DNA from: Enterococcus mediterraneensis
GTDB lineage: Bacteria; Bacillota; Bacilli; Lactobacillales; Enterococcaceae
Assembly (NCBI RefSeq): GCF_900604485.1
Contig: NZ_UWOP01000001.1
Coordinates: 1,101,501-1,165,500, forward strand
Direction of reading: 5' to 3'
Length of the DNA: 64,000 nt
The notes under the pieces are model-generated. The model made no database searches and was not told the origin of the DNA. It saw only the letters and a program-made list of their open reading frames with translations. Of this stretch, positions 45,441-54,725 are shown in pieces (the first letter of the stretch is position 1; each line of letters starts with the position of its first letter). A program made the position numbers and the translations under genes.

Positions 45441-46337
45441 CTATTTTTTAGATGTCGCGTGTCCGCCAAATTCATTTCTAAGTGCAGCCACGACTTTGCC
45501 GGTAAATGTATCATCTTCTAATGAACGATAGCGCATCATCAATGAAGTCGCGATCACCGGCATTGGTACTTGTCGTTTCAATGCTTCTTCAACCGTCCAG
45601 CGTCCTTCGCCGGAAGAATACATAATACCTTTGATACTTTCTAGCTGATTGTCTTTGCGAAAAGCATTCGCAGCCAATTCCATCAGCCAACTGCGGACCA
45701 CTGAGCCATGGTTCCACATTTCCGCCACTTTTTCGTTATCATAATCATACGGACTGTGCATCAACAGATCAAAGCCTTCACCGATCGCTTGCATCATGCC
45801 GTATTCGATCCCGTTGTGGACCATTTTCAGATAATGGCCGCTGCCGGCAGGTCCGGTATAAAGATAGCCATTAGGTGCCGCGATTTTTTCAAACAATGGT
45901 TCGATCGTAGAGAAAACCTCGCTTGGACCACCGATCATAAAGTTGCCGCCTTTCAGCGCCCCTTCCATTCCCCCTGATGAGCCGACATCAAAAAAGTGAA
46001 TGCCTTTCTTCGCCAGTTCTCTGCTGTTTTTGACCGAATCTTCGTAAAACGAGTTGCCGCCGTCGATCAGAATATCTCCTGCTTCTAAATATCTGCTAAG
46101 AGCTTGCAAAGTTTCCTGTGTAGGCGCCCCTGCTGGGATCATCGTCCAGACGATCTTAGGTGTCGGCAATTTAGCCACTAAATCTGCCAGATCCTTTGCG
46201 GCTTCAGCACCGAATTTTACCGCTTCATTGACGGCTTCTTCTGAGACATCGTACGCTGCTACTTCAATTTGATGATCCAACATATTTTTAGTCAGATGCA
46301 AACCCATTTTTCCCAAACCGATCATGCCGATTTTCAT
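45441..46337 (-). CDS. 6-phosphogluconate dehydrogenase, short (GndA/YqeC-like) form
   Basis: Oxidises 6-phosphogluconate to ribulose 5-phosphate and CO2. The cofactor motif is IGMIGLGKMGLHL, the substrate motifs are DGGNSFYEDS, DVGSSGGMEGA and GHYLKMVHNGIEYGMMQ (catalytic Lys). At 298 residues it is the short class, about 170 shorter than Gnd of the pentose phosphate pathway. Being the first gene of an operon with a mannose-family PTS, it suggests that the PTS delivers gluconate 6-phosphate. Confidence 0.92.
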   Translation of the reverse strand: MKIGMIGLGKMGLHLTKNMLDHQIEVAAYDVSEEAVNEAVKFGAEAAKDLADLVAKLPTPKIVWTMIPAGAPTQETLQALSRYLEAGDILIDGGNSFYEDSVKNSRELAKKGIHFFDVGSSGGMEGALKGGNFMIGGPSEVFSTIEPLFEKIAAPNGYLYTGPAGSGHYLKMVHNGIEYGMMQAIGEGFDLLMHSPYDYDNEKVAEMWNHGSVVRSWLMELAANAFRKDNQLESIKGIMYSSGEGRWTVEEALKRQVPMPVIATSLMMRYRSLEDDTFTGKVVAALRNEFGGHATSKK

Positions 46338-46358
46338 TGTGTCTCCCCCTTTTGTTTT

Positions 46359-46372
46359 TGAATACGTTTACA
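46359..46372. promoter_or_regulatory. Catabolite-response element upstream of the gluconate-type operon
   Basis: TGAATACGTTTACA fits the cre consensus with an intact central CG. It lies 22 bases before the dehydrogenase start, in its leader, a position for CcpA roadblock repression. Confidence 0.7.
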
Positions 46373-46377
46373 TTATA

Positions 46378-46425
46378 TGTAATTTTTTTACAAATTACAA
46401 TAGTTTTTTTGTAATATTTTTTACA
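46378..46425. promoter_or_regulatory. Twin RpiR-type operator boxes
   Basis: TGTAATTTTTTTACA (46378-46392) and TGTAATATTTTTTACA (46410-46425) are two near-identical inverted repeats 32 bases apart, between the divergent dehydrogenase and rpiR genes. They are the obvious candidates for the RpiR-family regulator. Confidence 0.65.
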
Positions 46426-46434
46426 TAAAAAAAT

Positions 46435-46462
46435 TTGTTTTCTTGAAAAATAGTGGTATGAT
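46435..46462 (+). promoter_or_regulatory. Promoter of the rpiR gene
   Basis: TTGTTT (46435-46440), a 16-base spacer and TATGAT (46457-46462) lie about 33 bases before the rpiR start. Confidence 0.5.
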
Positions 46463-46494
46463 AGCGTTACCAAGACAAATTGGGAGGTAGAAAA

Positions 46495-47337
46495 ATGAGT
46501 ACCACATTCCGCAGCCGCATTCGAAGTTATTATGAGGATTTAAGTAAAGGCGACCAGCGTCTAGCCGACTTTCTTTTAGAGAACTCTAAAGAAGCCAGTC
46601 GCTATTCTATACAAGAACTTGCTGAAAATACTGGATTATCAACAGCTACAATTTCTCGATTCGCAAAAAAAGTCGGCTACCGCAATTTCCAAGAACTAAA
46701 ATTGACACTCAATCAGGTTAGTGATGAAACAAATGATTTTTTCCTGTCCCTCAACGATAACGACGATTATTTAACGATCGCCGAAAAAACCTGTCAGATC
46801 AATATCCATTCCATCCAAGCAACTCAAGCGATGCTCACTGAAAAAGATTTACAAAAGACCATCGACATATTGCTTGGATCAACCACTTGCGGTTTTTTCG
46901 GGATGGGAGGATCCGCAGTAGTAGCGTTGAATGCATACCATAAATTTTTACGGATGCCGATCCATTGCTTCCACCATGAAGATTTCCATATTCAACTGAT
47001 GCAGGCGGCGAAAATGACAGCTAAAGATTGCGCATTCGTGATTTCCCACACCGGACGCAACAAAGACACGATGGAATTGATCAATGTATTAAAGAAAAAC
47101 GACGTGCCGATCATCGGCATCACCAGCTACGCCGGTTCACCGCTGGCACAAGCCAGTGATATCGCTTTGATCTCTATTTCCGAAGAGACCTTTTATCGAC
47201 CTGAAGCAATCTCTTCTGTCGTTTCCCAACTGAGTATCATCGACACGCTTTTTCTGATTTATGGCATCAAAATGAAAACCAAAGCACAAAAATCCATTGA
47301 TAAAGTTCGGGAAATCATTCAGGAGACCCGACTGTGA
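46495..47337 (+). CDS. MurR/RpiR-family transcription regulator
   Basis: A 280-residue regulator with an N-terminal helix-turn-helix domain (about 1-77, SIQELAENTGLSTATISRFAKKVGY) and a C-terminal SIS sugar-phosphate-binding domain (GFFGMGGSAVVAL, then VISHTGRNKDTMELI). The SIS ligand is likely 6-phosphogluconate. The ATG at 46495 follows GGGAGG. It is divergent from the dehydrogenase/PTS operon, with twin operator boxes between them. Confidence 0.93.
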   Translation: MSTTFRSRIRSYYEDLSKGDQRLADFLLENSKEASRYSIQELAENTGLSTATISRFAKKVGYRNFQELKLTLNQVSDETNDFFLSLNDNDDYLTIAEKTCQINIHSIQATQAMLTEKDLQKTIDILLGSTTCGFFGMGGSAVVALNAYHKFLRMPIHCFHHEDFHIQLMQAAKMTAKDCAFVISHTGRNKDTMELINVLKKNDVPIIGITSYAGSPLAQASDIALISISEETFYRPEAISSVVSQLSIIDTLFLIYGIKMKTKAQKSIDKVREIIQETRL

Positions 47338-47356
47338 AGAATCTCCTTGAAACGCT

Positions 47357-47394
47357 AAAAACTCCGAGATCTGATTTGATCTCGGAGTTTTTTG
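47357..47394. terminator. Bidirectional terminator after rpiR
   Basis: ACTCCGAGATC (47361-47371) and GATCTCGGAGT (47378-47388) form the stem, with A-run before and T-run after; it serves rpiR and the convergent galactosidase operon. Confidence 0.92.
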
Positions 47395-47398
47395 TGTT

Positions 47399-49444
47399 TT
47401 ATATTTTGCCGATCCGAACTTCGTAAGGTTTCAAGGTTAGCTGTGCCGGAATCTCCCCTTGATTTTCGACATCAGTCAGTGCTTGATTCAATTCGATAGT
47501 TTGTTCTGTCTCAGAAAAATTCATCAAGAAAATATAGCTGTCATTTTTGTCGTAACGTATCTGGATAGAAACTGCTGGTGAACCATTTTTCACCAACGGA
47601 TTTTTCAGCCCTAATGTTTCAATGATTCCCTGATAAAATTCCCGCAGAAAATCAATAGCAGTCCGCGCCGCTAAATAATAAGTTTGCCCATTGCCGAACT
47701 TTTTACCCACGACTGCCGGAGTACCTGCGTAAAATTCCTGCTGATAATTTCCTAGGATCTCAGCGTCTTTTACCGAAAGAATCGCAGAATAATCCTTTGT
47801 CGCAAATTCTTTATCTTGAAATGTAATCATATTGTGCTCGTCTTCATACAATGTATCCAATTCTAAGACATCTATTCCAAAGAGCTCCTGCAGTTTTTTG
47901 GGCAATCCGCCTAGATACAATAAATCTGTTTCATTCACCATACCGGTAAAATAGCTGGAAATCAAGGTGCCGCCGTTTGTCGTATAGGCTTGCAGCTTGT
48001 CCATCGTAGCTTCTGTCATCAGATAAAGCATCGGTGCGATCAATAGATCATATTTAGAAAAATCCTGGTCTACTGTAATGATATCTACCGGTATATCATT
48101 TTCCCAAAATACAGCATAATGTTCCTGTAAAGTTTGCGGATAACGACGTGTCGGTCTGCCAAAGCCGCCGCCTCGCTTCAATGCCCAATTACTTTCCCAA
48201 TCAAATAAAATCGCGACTTTCGTTTTTTTGATCGTCCCCTTGATTTCATTGAGCTTGGCTAAACGTCGACCGTACTCAGCGACTTCACGAAAGACTCTGT
48301 TGTTAGTGGAACCATCGTGACCGACTACGGCACCATGGAATTTTTCCGAGTTGCCTCGCGATTGGCGCCATTGGAAATACAACGTGCTGTCAGAACCATG
48401 AGCGATCTGCTGCATGGAACTCAGGATGTGGACACCTGGTCGTTTCGACTTGTTGAACTGATCCCAGTTGACCACACTGGGCGTGGATTCCATCACGAGA
48501 AACGGCTGCTGTTTCAAAGACCAATACTGATCGTGAACATAGGCTGATTTCATTGCCGTTTCAGCAATCGTTTCATAGTTATTGTTCCAATCGGGATAGC
48601 TGTCCCAGCTGACGATATCAACGTATTTAGAAAACTTGCCATAATCGATCCCTTCTAACGGAATAAAGTCGTGATTAGCTTGTCCTTCTGCCATAAAATT
48701 TGTGGTGACTGGCACATCCGGCGTTATTTCCCGCAACGGTTCGATTTCTGCTTGATAAAAATCGATCGTCATATCAGTGACGAATCGTTTCCAATCTAGA
48801 TCCATCCCATGAACCTTGTGTTCTCCTAGCGGTGACGGTGGTAAAACCTGCCGCCAGTCAGAATAAGTACTGCCCCAAAAGCTCATCAGCCATGCTTGAT
48901 TGATAGCTTCCAAACTCCCGTACTTTTTCTTCAGCCATTTGCGCCAATTTTCTTGGCAATAATCACAGAAACATTCGCCGGAGTATTCATTGGAAACATG
49001 CCACATAGAAAGTGCCGGATGTTTGCCGTAACGCTCCGCTAATTTCCGATTGATCTCTTGGACTTTTGCCCGGTAGATAGGCGAAGAATAGCAATGGTTG
49101 TGGCGAAAGCCATGGACGTGCTTTTGTCCCAAAGCATCGGTCCGATTCACTTCAGGATAATGCTGGCTTAACCATTGAGGACGTCCACCGCTAGGAGTGG
49201 CTAAGATCACGTTCCCGTCGAATGCCGCAACTTGATCGAAAATATCATCCAACCAGTCAAAATGATATTCGCCTTCACGAGGCTCTAACGCGCTCCACGC
49301 AAAGACACCTAGCGTTACCGTATTGATATTGGCTTGCTTCATCAGCTGGATGTCTTTTTGCAAGATCTCCGGATAATCCAGCCACTGATCAGGATTATAG
49401 TCTCCACCGTGTAAAAAACGGCGGTCTAGATCAAATCTTACCAT
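47399..49444 (-). CDS. Beta-galactosidase, glycoside hydrolase family 42
   Basis: Cleaves terminal beta-galactosides, often galacto-oligosaccharides. The 681-residue protein has the (beta/alpha)8 barrel with RFLHGGDYNPDQW at the start, the acid/base Glu in WHVSNEY, and the Cys cluster C-F-C-D-Y-C that binds zinc in family 42; the trimerisation and C-terminal beta domains follow. No signal peptide, so it acts on imported sugar. The ATG at 49444 has AAGGAAG 9 bases upstream. Last gene of the LacI-PTS-GH36 operon. Confidence 0.93.
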   Translation of the reverse strand: MVRFDLDRRFLHGGDYNPDQWLDYPEILQKDIQLMKQANINTVTLGVFAWSALEPREGEYHFDWLDDIFDQVAAFDGNVILATPSGGRPQWLSQHYPEVNRTDALGQKHVHGFRHNHCYSSPIYRAKVQEINRKLAERYGKHPALSMWHVSNEYSGECFCDYCQENWRKWLKKKYGSLEAINQAWLMSFWGSTYSDWRQVLPPSPLGEHKVHGMDLDWKRFVTDMTIDFYQAEIEPLREITPDVPVTTNFMAEGQANHDFIPLEGIDYGKFSKYVDIVSWDSYPDWNNNYETIAETAMKSAYVHDQYWSLKQQPFLVMESTPSVVNWDQFNKSKRPGVHILSSMQQIAHGSDSTLYFQWRQSRGNSEKFHGAVVGHDGSTNNRVFREVAEYGRRLAKLNEIKGTIKKTKVAILFDWESNWALKRGGGFGRPTRRYPQTLQEHYAVFWENDIPVDIITVDQDFSKYDLLIAPMLYLMTEATMDKLQAYTTNGGTLISSYFTGMVNETDLLYLGGLPKKLQELFGIDVLELDTLYEDEHNMITFQDKEFATKDYSAILSVKDAEILGNYQQEFYAGTPAVVGKKFGNGQTYYLAARTAIDFLREFYQGIIETLGLKNPLVKNGSPAVSIQIRYDKNDSYIFLMNFSETEQTIELNQALTDVENQGEIPAQLTLKPYEVRIGKI

Positions 49445-49501
49445 TTTCAAATTCTTCCTTTCAATTCATTACCTGTTCACAAAATGATTTATTGTCTAAC
49501 T

Positions 49502-51721
49502 TCAATCGGCTAGAGCGATTTGATAAATATAGGATTGGAAATCACCCTGCACTTGTGCTTGATCCGGATTGGCTCCATTAAATTGATATGGCTTGCGAAT
49601 CCCAATTTGCCGCAAGATTTTTCCGCTAAGTATTTCATCATTGACTTGATAGGTTTGATCTGCTGATAAGAATGATAATGGCAAAAACTCATCAGCAGCT
49701 GAATTAGGTTTCGACAAGATTCGATAAAAACCGACGATCGCTTTTTGTTCAGTCTCATCATAGACCGCCCAAGCGACTTCATTATCAGTACCGGTTGCCA
49801 GTTGGTAAAAGCGGCCGAATGTCAGCAGCTGACGGTTTTCTTGATAAAAGGCGATTCTCTCTTGAATCGCAGTTTTTTCAGTCTCTGTCAGCTGATTAAG
49901 ATCCAATTCATACCCTAATGGACCAAACATCGCCACGTCTTGGCGGATCTTTAACGAAGTCTGTCGCCATACTTGATGATTTGGACTTGCAGATACGTGG
50001 TTGCTGAAGGTCGATAAGGGGTATGCCAGCAAGGTCCCTGTTTGGATAGCCAAGCGCTCGATGGCGTCGCTGTCATCACTGGGCCAAATTTGTGGACTGT
50101 AAAAAAGGATACCCAGGTCATAGCGTCCGCCGCCGCCTGCACAGCCTTCGATCAAAATCGTTGGGAAATCTGTCAGTATTTTTTCATACAGCCGATAGAC
50201 ACCCAAGATATAGCGATGGAAAAATTCTGTCTGATCGATCCCCACTTCGTTCAAATAGGCAGAATAGGCTTCTGTGATATTGCGGTTCATATCCCATTTT
50301 ATATAATCCAGCTCAGTTTCTTGAATGATTTTTTTCATTTGTTCATAGATCGCATCCACCACTTGTGGATTGGCAAAGTCCAACACATATTGCCCTCGAC
50401 CGATGGAGATCCGTGAAAAAGGATGGCGAACCACCCATTCCGGATGAGCACGATAAAATTGACTGTCCGGAGAAACCATTTCCGGTTCAAACCAAATACC
50501 CAGTTGAAGTCCAAGCTGGTGGATTTCTTGGGCGAAAACTTTGATGCCTTTTGGAAATTTCCGTTCATCCACAGTCCAATCCCCAAGAGAACTGCGGTCG
50601 TCGTCTCGTTTGCCGAACCAGCCGTCATCCACTACAAAACATTCCATCCCCAATTCTTTGCCGCTTTTAGCCAACTCGATCAGCTTTTGATGATCAAAAT
50701 CAAAATATGTCGCTTCCCAATTATTGAAAACGATCGGACGAGGCTTATTTTGCCACTGAGGATCAATAATGTGTTTTTCAATAAAGGAGGCTGTTTCTTG
50801 GGCAAAGCCGTTCAATCCTTGTGCTGAATAAGCCAATAAAATTTCCGGTGTTTCAAAGCTTTCTCCTTCACCTATTTCCCAGGTAAAATAATCTGGATGG
50901 ATGCCCATCAACACACGGGTATGAGACCACTCATCAACTTCTGCCTGCCCGATGAAATTTCCTGAATAGATCAGTTGGGCGCCATACACTTGACCATGAT
51001 CGATAGTCCCATTTTTTTCCTGCAACGCCACAAATGGGTTATGCTGATGCCCGGATGCTCCTTTCAATGAAGAGATGGAAACTGTTCCTTGAGCTAACGC
51101 ATGACGGGTGATATGCCGTTCCTTTAACCAAGCCCCGGACAAATGCAAAAATTCATAGTCGTCTGTTGCCAGTTCCAGTACACCGCTCATCATTTTTTGG
51201 ACCGTTCTTGGGACCGTTCCAAGATTGGTGATGCTTTGATTACGGACGATGACACTGTGATCATTAAAAATCGTATAATTCAGCGTCAAAGCCAATTGAT
51301 GCTCTTCATCTGTCAATTGGATACTCAAGGTCTCGCCATCGTCGCCGAATGTTGTCGGCTGATGCAAACGGCGGGGCTTTCCTTTGGTTATTCGGTAGCT
51401 TTTATAGCGAAAATCCGTGTATAAAGGTGTAGTTCCCTCTGTAATCTCCAACGCGCCGGCTTTAAAATCACTGCTGCCGTAAACTGGATATTCTTGCCCA
51501 CGATCTGCCAATGTAAATTGTCCGGTATCCGCTGAAAATTTCACGGTCCCCGCTGATTTATTCACTTTTCGTGCTAAATATTCTAAATCCTTGTTGGAAA
51601 GATCCCCTAATGGCTGACCATAGTAAAGATGTCCCAATTGCTGGTTAGGCATTACATAGAACAAATAGCTGATTTTATTGTTTTGTAAATGAAAGTATTG
51701 ATTGTCGATTACATTAATCAT
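49502..51721 (-). CDS. Alpha-galactosidase, glycoside hydrolase family 36
   Basis: Removes alpha-1,6-galactose from melibiose, raffinose and stachyose. The 739-residue protein has the N-terminal beta-supersandwich and a TIM barrel with the nucleophile Asp in YIKWDMNRN, the acid/base Asp in WPSDDSDAIERL, and the family motifs CFVVDDGWFGKRDDD and GCAGGGGRYDLG. Cytosolic. The ATG at 51721 follows GAGGG; a 12-codon upstream extension lacks an RBS. The missing PTS EIIA/EIIB for this operon must come from elsewhere. Confidence 0.94.
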   Translation of the reverse strand: MINVIDNQYFHLQNNKISYLFYVMPNQQLGHLYYGQPLGDLSNKDLEYLARKVNKSAGTVKFSADTGQFTLADRGQEYPVYGSSDFKAGALEITEGTTPLYTDFRYKSYRITKGKPRRLHQPTTFGDDGETLSIQLTDEEHQLALTLNYTIFNDHSVIVRNQSITNLGTVPRTVQKMMSGVLELATDDYEFLHLSGAWLKERHITRHALAQGTVSISSLKGASGHQHNPFVALQEKNGTIDHGQVYGAQLIYSGNFIGQAEVDEWSHTRVLMGIHPDYFTWEIGEGESFETPEILLAYSAQGLNGFAQETASFIEKHIIDPQWQNKPRPIVFNNWEATYFDFDHQKLIELAKSGKELGMECFVVDDGWFGKRDDDRSSLGDWTVDERKFPKGIKVFAQEIHQLGLQLGIWFEPEMVSPDSQFYRAHPEWVVRHPFSRISIGRGQYVLDFANPQVVDAIYEQMKKIIQETELDYIKWDMNRNITEAYSAYLNEVGIDQTEFFHRYILGVYRLYEKILTDFPTILIEGCAGGGGRYDLGILFYSPQIWPSDDSDAIERLAIQTGTLLAYPLSTFSNHVSASPNHQVWRQTSLKIRQDVAMFGPLGYELDLNQLTETEKTAIQERIAFYQENRQLLTFGRFYQLATGTDNEVAWAVYDETEQKAIVGFYRILSKPNSAADEFLPLSFLSADQTYQVNDEILSGKILRQIGIRKPYQFNGANPDQAQVQGDFQSYIYQIALAD

Positions 51722-51769
51722 TGTTTTTCCCTCGTCCCTATGTTTAGTAGCAAACAACGGTCAAGGTCT

Positions 51770-52210
51770 TTACGTTTCTTGACAGAGCTGCTCAATATAG
51801 CGCATCCGTTTTTTGATGCCGTGGTTGTACAAAATTTTGTAGAAAAAACCGATAAATAGAAAACCAAATTGGTCTCTCATCTCATCAAACGTATTTCGTT
51901 CAGAATAGAGAACCTCTGTTTTTGTTTCTTGTGAGAAGTGATAGGTTTGTAAAATAATGCCTTTTGTATGTTCAGTTTGCATTTGAAAGCATTCGTTTGG
52001 TCTCAGTTTTGTGATCGTCAATGTCGCCGGCACCGGCAGCCTTTCTGTTTTCGTAAAAATCTCATAGTGAATGACAGTGCCTTCTTGCAGTTGAGTGATC
52101 TCAGGATCTTTGCTTTGAAAAAATTTCTGCTGCTCTGAAATCAACGACTGATACATTGCCGCTGCACTTTGCCGAGACCGGTATTTATAGCTTAATGTGT
52201 CTATCCTCAT
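51770..52210 (-). CDS. DUF3284-like protein coupled to the PTS permease
   Basis: A 146-residue soluble protein, predicted as an alpha/beta START/polyketide-cyclase-like fold (GTVIHYEIFTKTERLPVPATL, then a C-terminal helix with MRDQFGFLFIGFFYKILYN). DUF3284 proteins occur next to cellobiose-family PTS permease genes in lactic acid bacteria; function unknown. It starts 4 bases after the permease stop, so it is translationally coupled. Confidence 0.65.
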   Translation of the reverse strand: MRIDTLSYKYRSRQSAAAMYQSLISEQQKFFQSKDPEITQLQEGTVIHYEIFTKTERLPVPATLTITKLRPNECFQMQTEHTKGIILQTYHFSQETKTEVLYSERNTFDEMRDQFGFLFIGFFYKILYNHGIKKRMRYIEQLCQET

Positions 52211-52214
52211 CTGC

Positions 52215-53549
52215 TTAACTCCGCGGTTGGATCGTTTCTGCTTGTGCGTTTTGTTCTTCTTGATTTTCTATTGCTTGTGCTTTTTCTTCTTTCAAATATT
52301 CACGATCCATCACTAACAAGAATGGGATCCAGATCAATGTCATAACTACTACTGTGACCAATTGCAAAATGGCACCGGCAACTGATCCTGTTCCCAACCA
52401 TCCAGATAAGAAGACTGGCGTTGTCCAAACGACCGTGGCACCGATCGGACGTGGTACTAAGCCGATCGCAATCGCAAAATAAGAGATCGTCGTACTAACT
52501 AATGGACTGATGATCCATGGGATGAACGCAATAGGGTTCAAAACGATCGGCAGACCAAATGTCAATGGTTCAGAAACGTTGAAGATAGCTGGTGCAATAA
52601 TGGTTTTCATCAGTTTTTTCATACGAATCGAACGAGCGATAAAAAAGGCCATCGTGATAGAAATCCCTAATTGCAAACCTTGATTGACGAAAACACCCAT
52701 GAACGTCGTATTGATGATATGAGGTAATTGTGCTGCGCCATCTTTATAGGCTTCGTAGTTTTCAATAGCCAAGGCACTCATGATCGGATCGATCACTGCA
52801 TTGACTACCAATGTACCGTGGATCCCGAACCACCAGAAAAATTGTGTGAAGAAAACAGCTATCAAAACGGCTGGCAATGTGCCCCCTAAGCCCATCAAAG
52901 GTTTTTGCAAGATTTCATAAACAAAATCGACTGCGTTGCCCCATGAAGTAAAAGTAAACAAGTAGCGGATCACGTTGAAGAGAAACAATGGTGCTGCACC
53001 TGGGATAATAGCTACAAAAGATTCCGAGATCATTGGCGGTACAGAATCCGGCATCTTGATGGTCAGACCGGCTGCACTGATCCGGCAATAAATTTCTGTT
53101 GCAATGATCGCAGTCAAAATTCCCACGAACATTCCTTCAGCACCTAATTTTGAAATCGGGATGAATCCTCCCATCGCTTTATCTTGTCCGAACGGCAATA
53201 ACATGATGAATGATGATAGCGAAATAGCACCGGCAAAGAGCTGCGATTGTTTATAGTGACCAGCCAGATGATAACCGATCCCGTAAACGATAAAAACAGC
53301 CGAGATACTCATTGTGGCATTTCCGATAGGTCCAAAAAAGTCATTCAAAAAAGTATTCAATGCCTCCGGTAAATACTTAGCAAAACCAAACGTCGTCGGC
53401 AAGTTCTGGATAATGATCATGATGGATGCGAACATCGTCGCTGGAAACGCCATCATAAATCCATCACGCAAGCTCAAAAGATATTTGTTGTTGGCGATGA
53501 TCTGTGCGAAAGGAACCATTTTTTCTGATAATTTATCTACAAATTTCAT
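52215..53549 (-). CDS. PTS lactose/cellobiose-family EIIC
   Basis: A 444-residue membrane permease of the CelB type with about ten helices; the family motifs FPATMFASIMIIIQNLP, FWWFGIHGTLVVNAVIDPI and FNVSEPLTFGLPIVLNP are clear. It moves and phosphorylates a disaccharide with EIIA and EIIB, but neither is encoded in this operon. Neighbouring GH36 and GH42 genes suggest a galactoside. Promoter and operator lie in 53573-53622. Confidence 0.92.
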   Translation of the reverse strand: MKFVDKLSEKMVPFAQIIANNKYLLSLRDGFMMAFPATMFASIMIIIQNLPTTFGFAKYLPEALNTFLNDFFGPIGNATMSISAVFIVYGIGYHLAGHYKQSQLFAGAISLSSFIMLLPFGQDKAMGGFIPISKLGAEGMFVGILTAIIATEIYCRISAAGLTIKMPDSVPPMISESFVAIIPGAAPLFLFNVIRYLFTFTSWGNAVDFVYEILQKPLMGLGGTLPAVLIAVFFTQFFWWFGIHGTLVVNAVIDPIMSALAIENYEAYKDGAAQLPHIINTTFMGVFVNQGLQLGISITMAFFIARSIRMKKLMKTIIAPAIFNVSEPLTFGLPIVLNPIAFIPWIISPLVSTTISYFAIAIGLVPRPIGATVVWTTPVFLSGWLGTGSVAGAILQLVTVVVMTLIWIPFLLVMDREYLKEEKAQAIENQEEQNAQAETIQPRS

Positions 53550-53572
53550 ATAGAATTCTCCTTTTCATTTTT

Positions 53573-53622
53573 TGCAAACGTTTACGGTTATTATTATATT
53601 TGCTTAGTTAATGTTTACACAA
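53573..53622 (-). promoter_or_regulatory. Promoter and LacI/CcpA-type operator of the galactoside operon
   Basis: On the minus strand TTGTGT (53617-53622) and TATAAT (53593-53598) are 18 bases apart; CCGTAAACGTTTGCA (53573-53587) follows at the start of transcription, and TGTAAAC occurs again in the -35 region. The first is a good LacI-family or cre operator. Confidence 0.65.
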
Positions 53623-53631
53623 TAGTTAAAT

Positions 53632-53673
53632 AAAAAAAGTTTGCAAAATGACGATTTTTTTGCAAACTTTTTT
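53632..53673 (-). terminator. Intrinsic terminator after the lacI-type gene
   Basis: AAAAAAAGTTTGCAAAA (53632-53648) pairs with TTTTTTGCAAACTTTTTT (53655-53673) around a 6-base loop, with a T-run on either strand. Confidence 0.75.
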
Positions 53674-53685
53674 ATATTTTTTTCT

Positions 53686-54708
53686 TCAATCGACTGATTC
53701 TCTGATGATCAACTGACTGGCACAGATAACAGTGATCGGCATTGTCCGCGTTTCTAAGATTCGTTCTTTCGCCATATTCACAGCCAATCGTCCCATTTCT
53801 TGGGCCTCCATCCGAACACTGGACAGCGCTGGGTTCATGTATCTTGCCATTTCGATATCATCAAAGCTGATAACAGAGATATCTTCCGGTATTCGCAAAC
53901 CTCGGACATTGATGGCGCGATAGACACCTACTGACATCGGGTCACTGGCGACCACCACCGCAGTAGGACGCGGATTTAATGCCAACATCTCTTCTGCCAT
54001 CTGCAGACCGCTCTCAGGAGACCAGTCTTTTTGAAAACTGTGGCTGAACTGTTCCAGATCCTTCAGCTTCATCCATTGTCGATACTGCTCCGCTCGAACT
54101 TCTTCTTTGTAGAAATGTACTTCTCCGTCTTTATCTACCTTACTGGCAATCCCGCCGATAAATGCGATATTACGATGACCTTTAGCATATAGCGTATCCA
54201 AGATCTCGAACGTCTTTGACGCAAAATCAGTGCGGATACAATCATATTGAGCATCATTTTGATAGTTGTCCACTAGAATGAGCTTTTGATTATACTTCAT
54301 CACTTCTTCCAACGCGTCGGTGGTCATTTCCCCGATCATGATGACTGCACCGTATTTTTGCAACTGTTGCCAGTCCTTTTGTTTATCCCGCATTCGAAAG
54401 ACCCGCACTACTTTCAAACGCCATTTGGCTGCTTCTTTTTCGATACCTTGGCGAATATGTTGGAAATACGGATCATCCAGTTCACTTTCTGCACTATGCC
54501 GCACGATCAAGGCGATTGCCAGATCATCTCCTGTATTCCGAGAGCCCCGCTTGTTTTTTTCTTTAGAATAGTTGACTTGGTTTGCGATCTCGATCACTCG
54601 CTGACGGGTATGTTCATTGATACTGAAGGTTTGATCATTATTTAAGATTCTGGAAACACTTGCGGCCGAGACTCCTGCCATTTTAGCTATATCACGAATA
54701 CTTGCCAT
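53686..54708 (-). CDS. LacI-family transcription regulator of the galactoside operon
   Basis: A 340-residue repressor with the N-terminal helix-turn-helix SIRDIAKMAGVSAASVSRILNN and hinge, then a periplasmic-binding-protein-like effector domain (IAFIGGIASK, then AVVVASDPMSVGVYRAI). It resembles EbgR/GalR-type regulators. It is upstream of, and in the same direction as, the PTS-GH36-GH42 operon but separated by a terminator. TTGACT-17-TACTCT (54754-54782) is its promoter. Confidence 0.92.
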   Translation of the reverse strand: MASIRDIAKMAGVSAASVSRILNNDQTFSINEHTRQRVIEIANQVNYSKEKNKRGSRNTGDDLAIALIVRHSAESELDDPYFQHIRQGIEKEAAKWRLKVVRVFRMRDKQKDWQQLQKYGAVIMIGEMTTDALEEVMKYNQKLILVDNYQNDAQYDCIRTDFASKTFEILDTLYAKGHRNIAFIGGIASKVDKDGEVHFYKEEVRAEQYRQWMKLKDLEQFSHSFQKDWSPESGLQMAEEMLALNPRPTAVVVASDPMSVGVYRAINVRGLRIPEDISVISFDDIEMARYMNPALSSVRMEAQEMGRLAVNMAKERILETRTMPITVICASQLIIRESVD

Positions 54709-54725
54709 TTAAAACAACTCCATAT

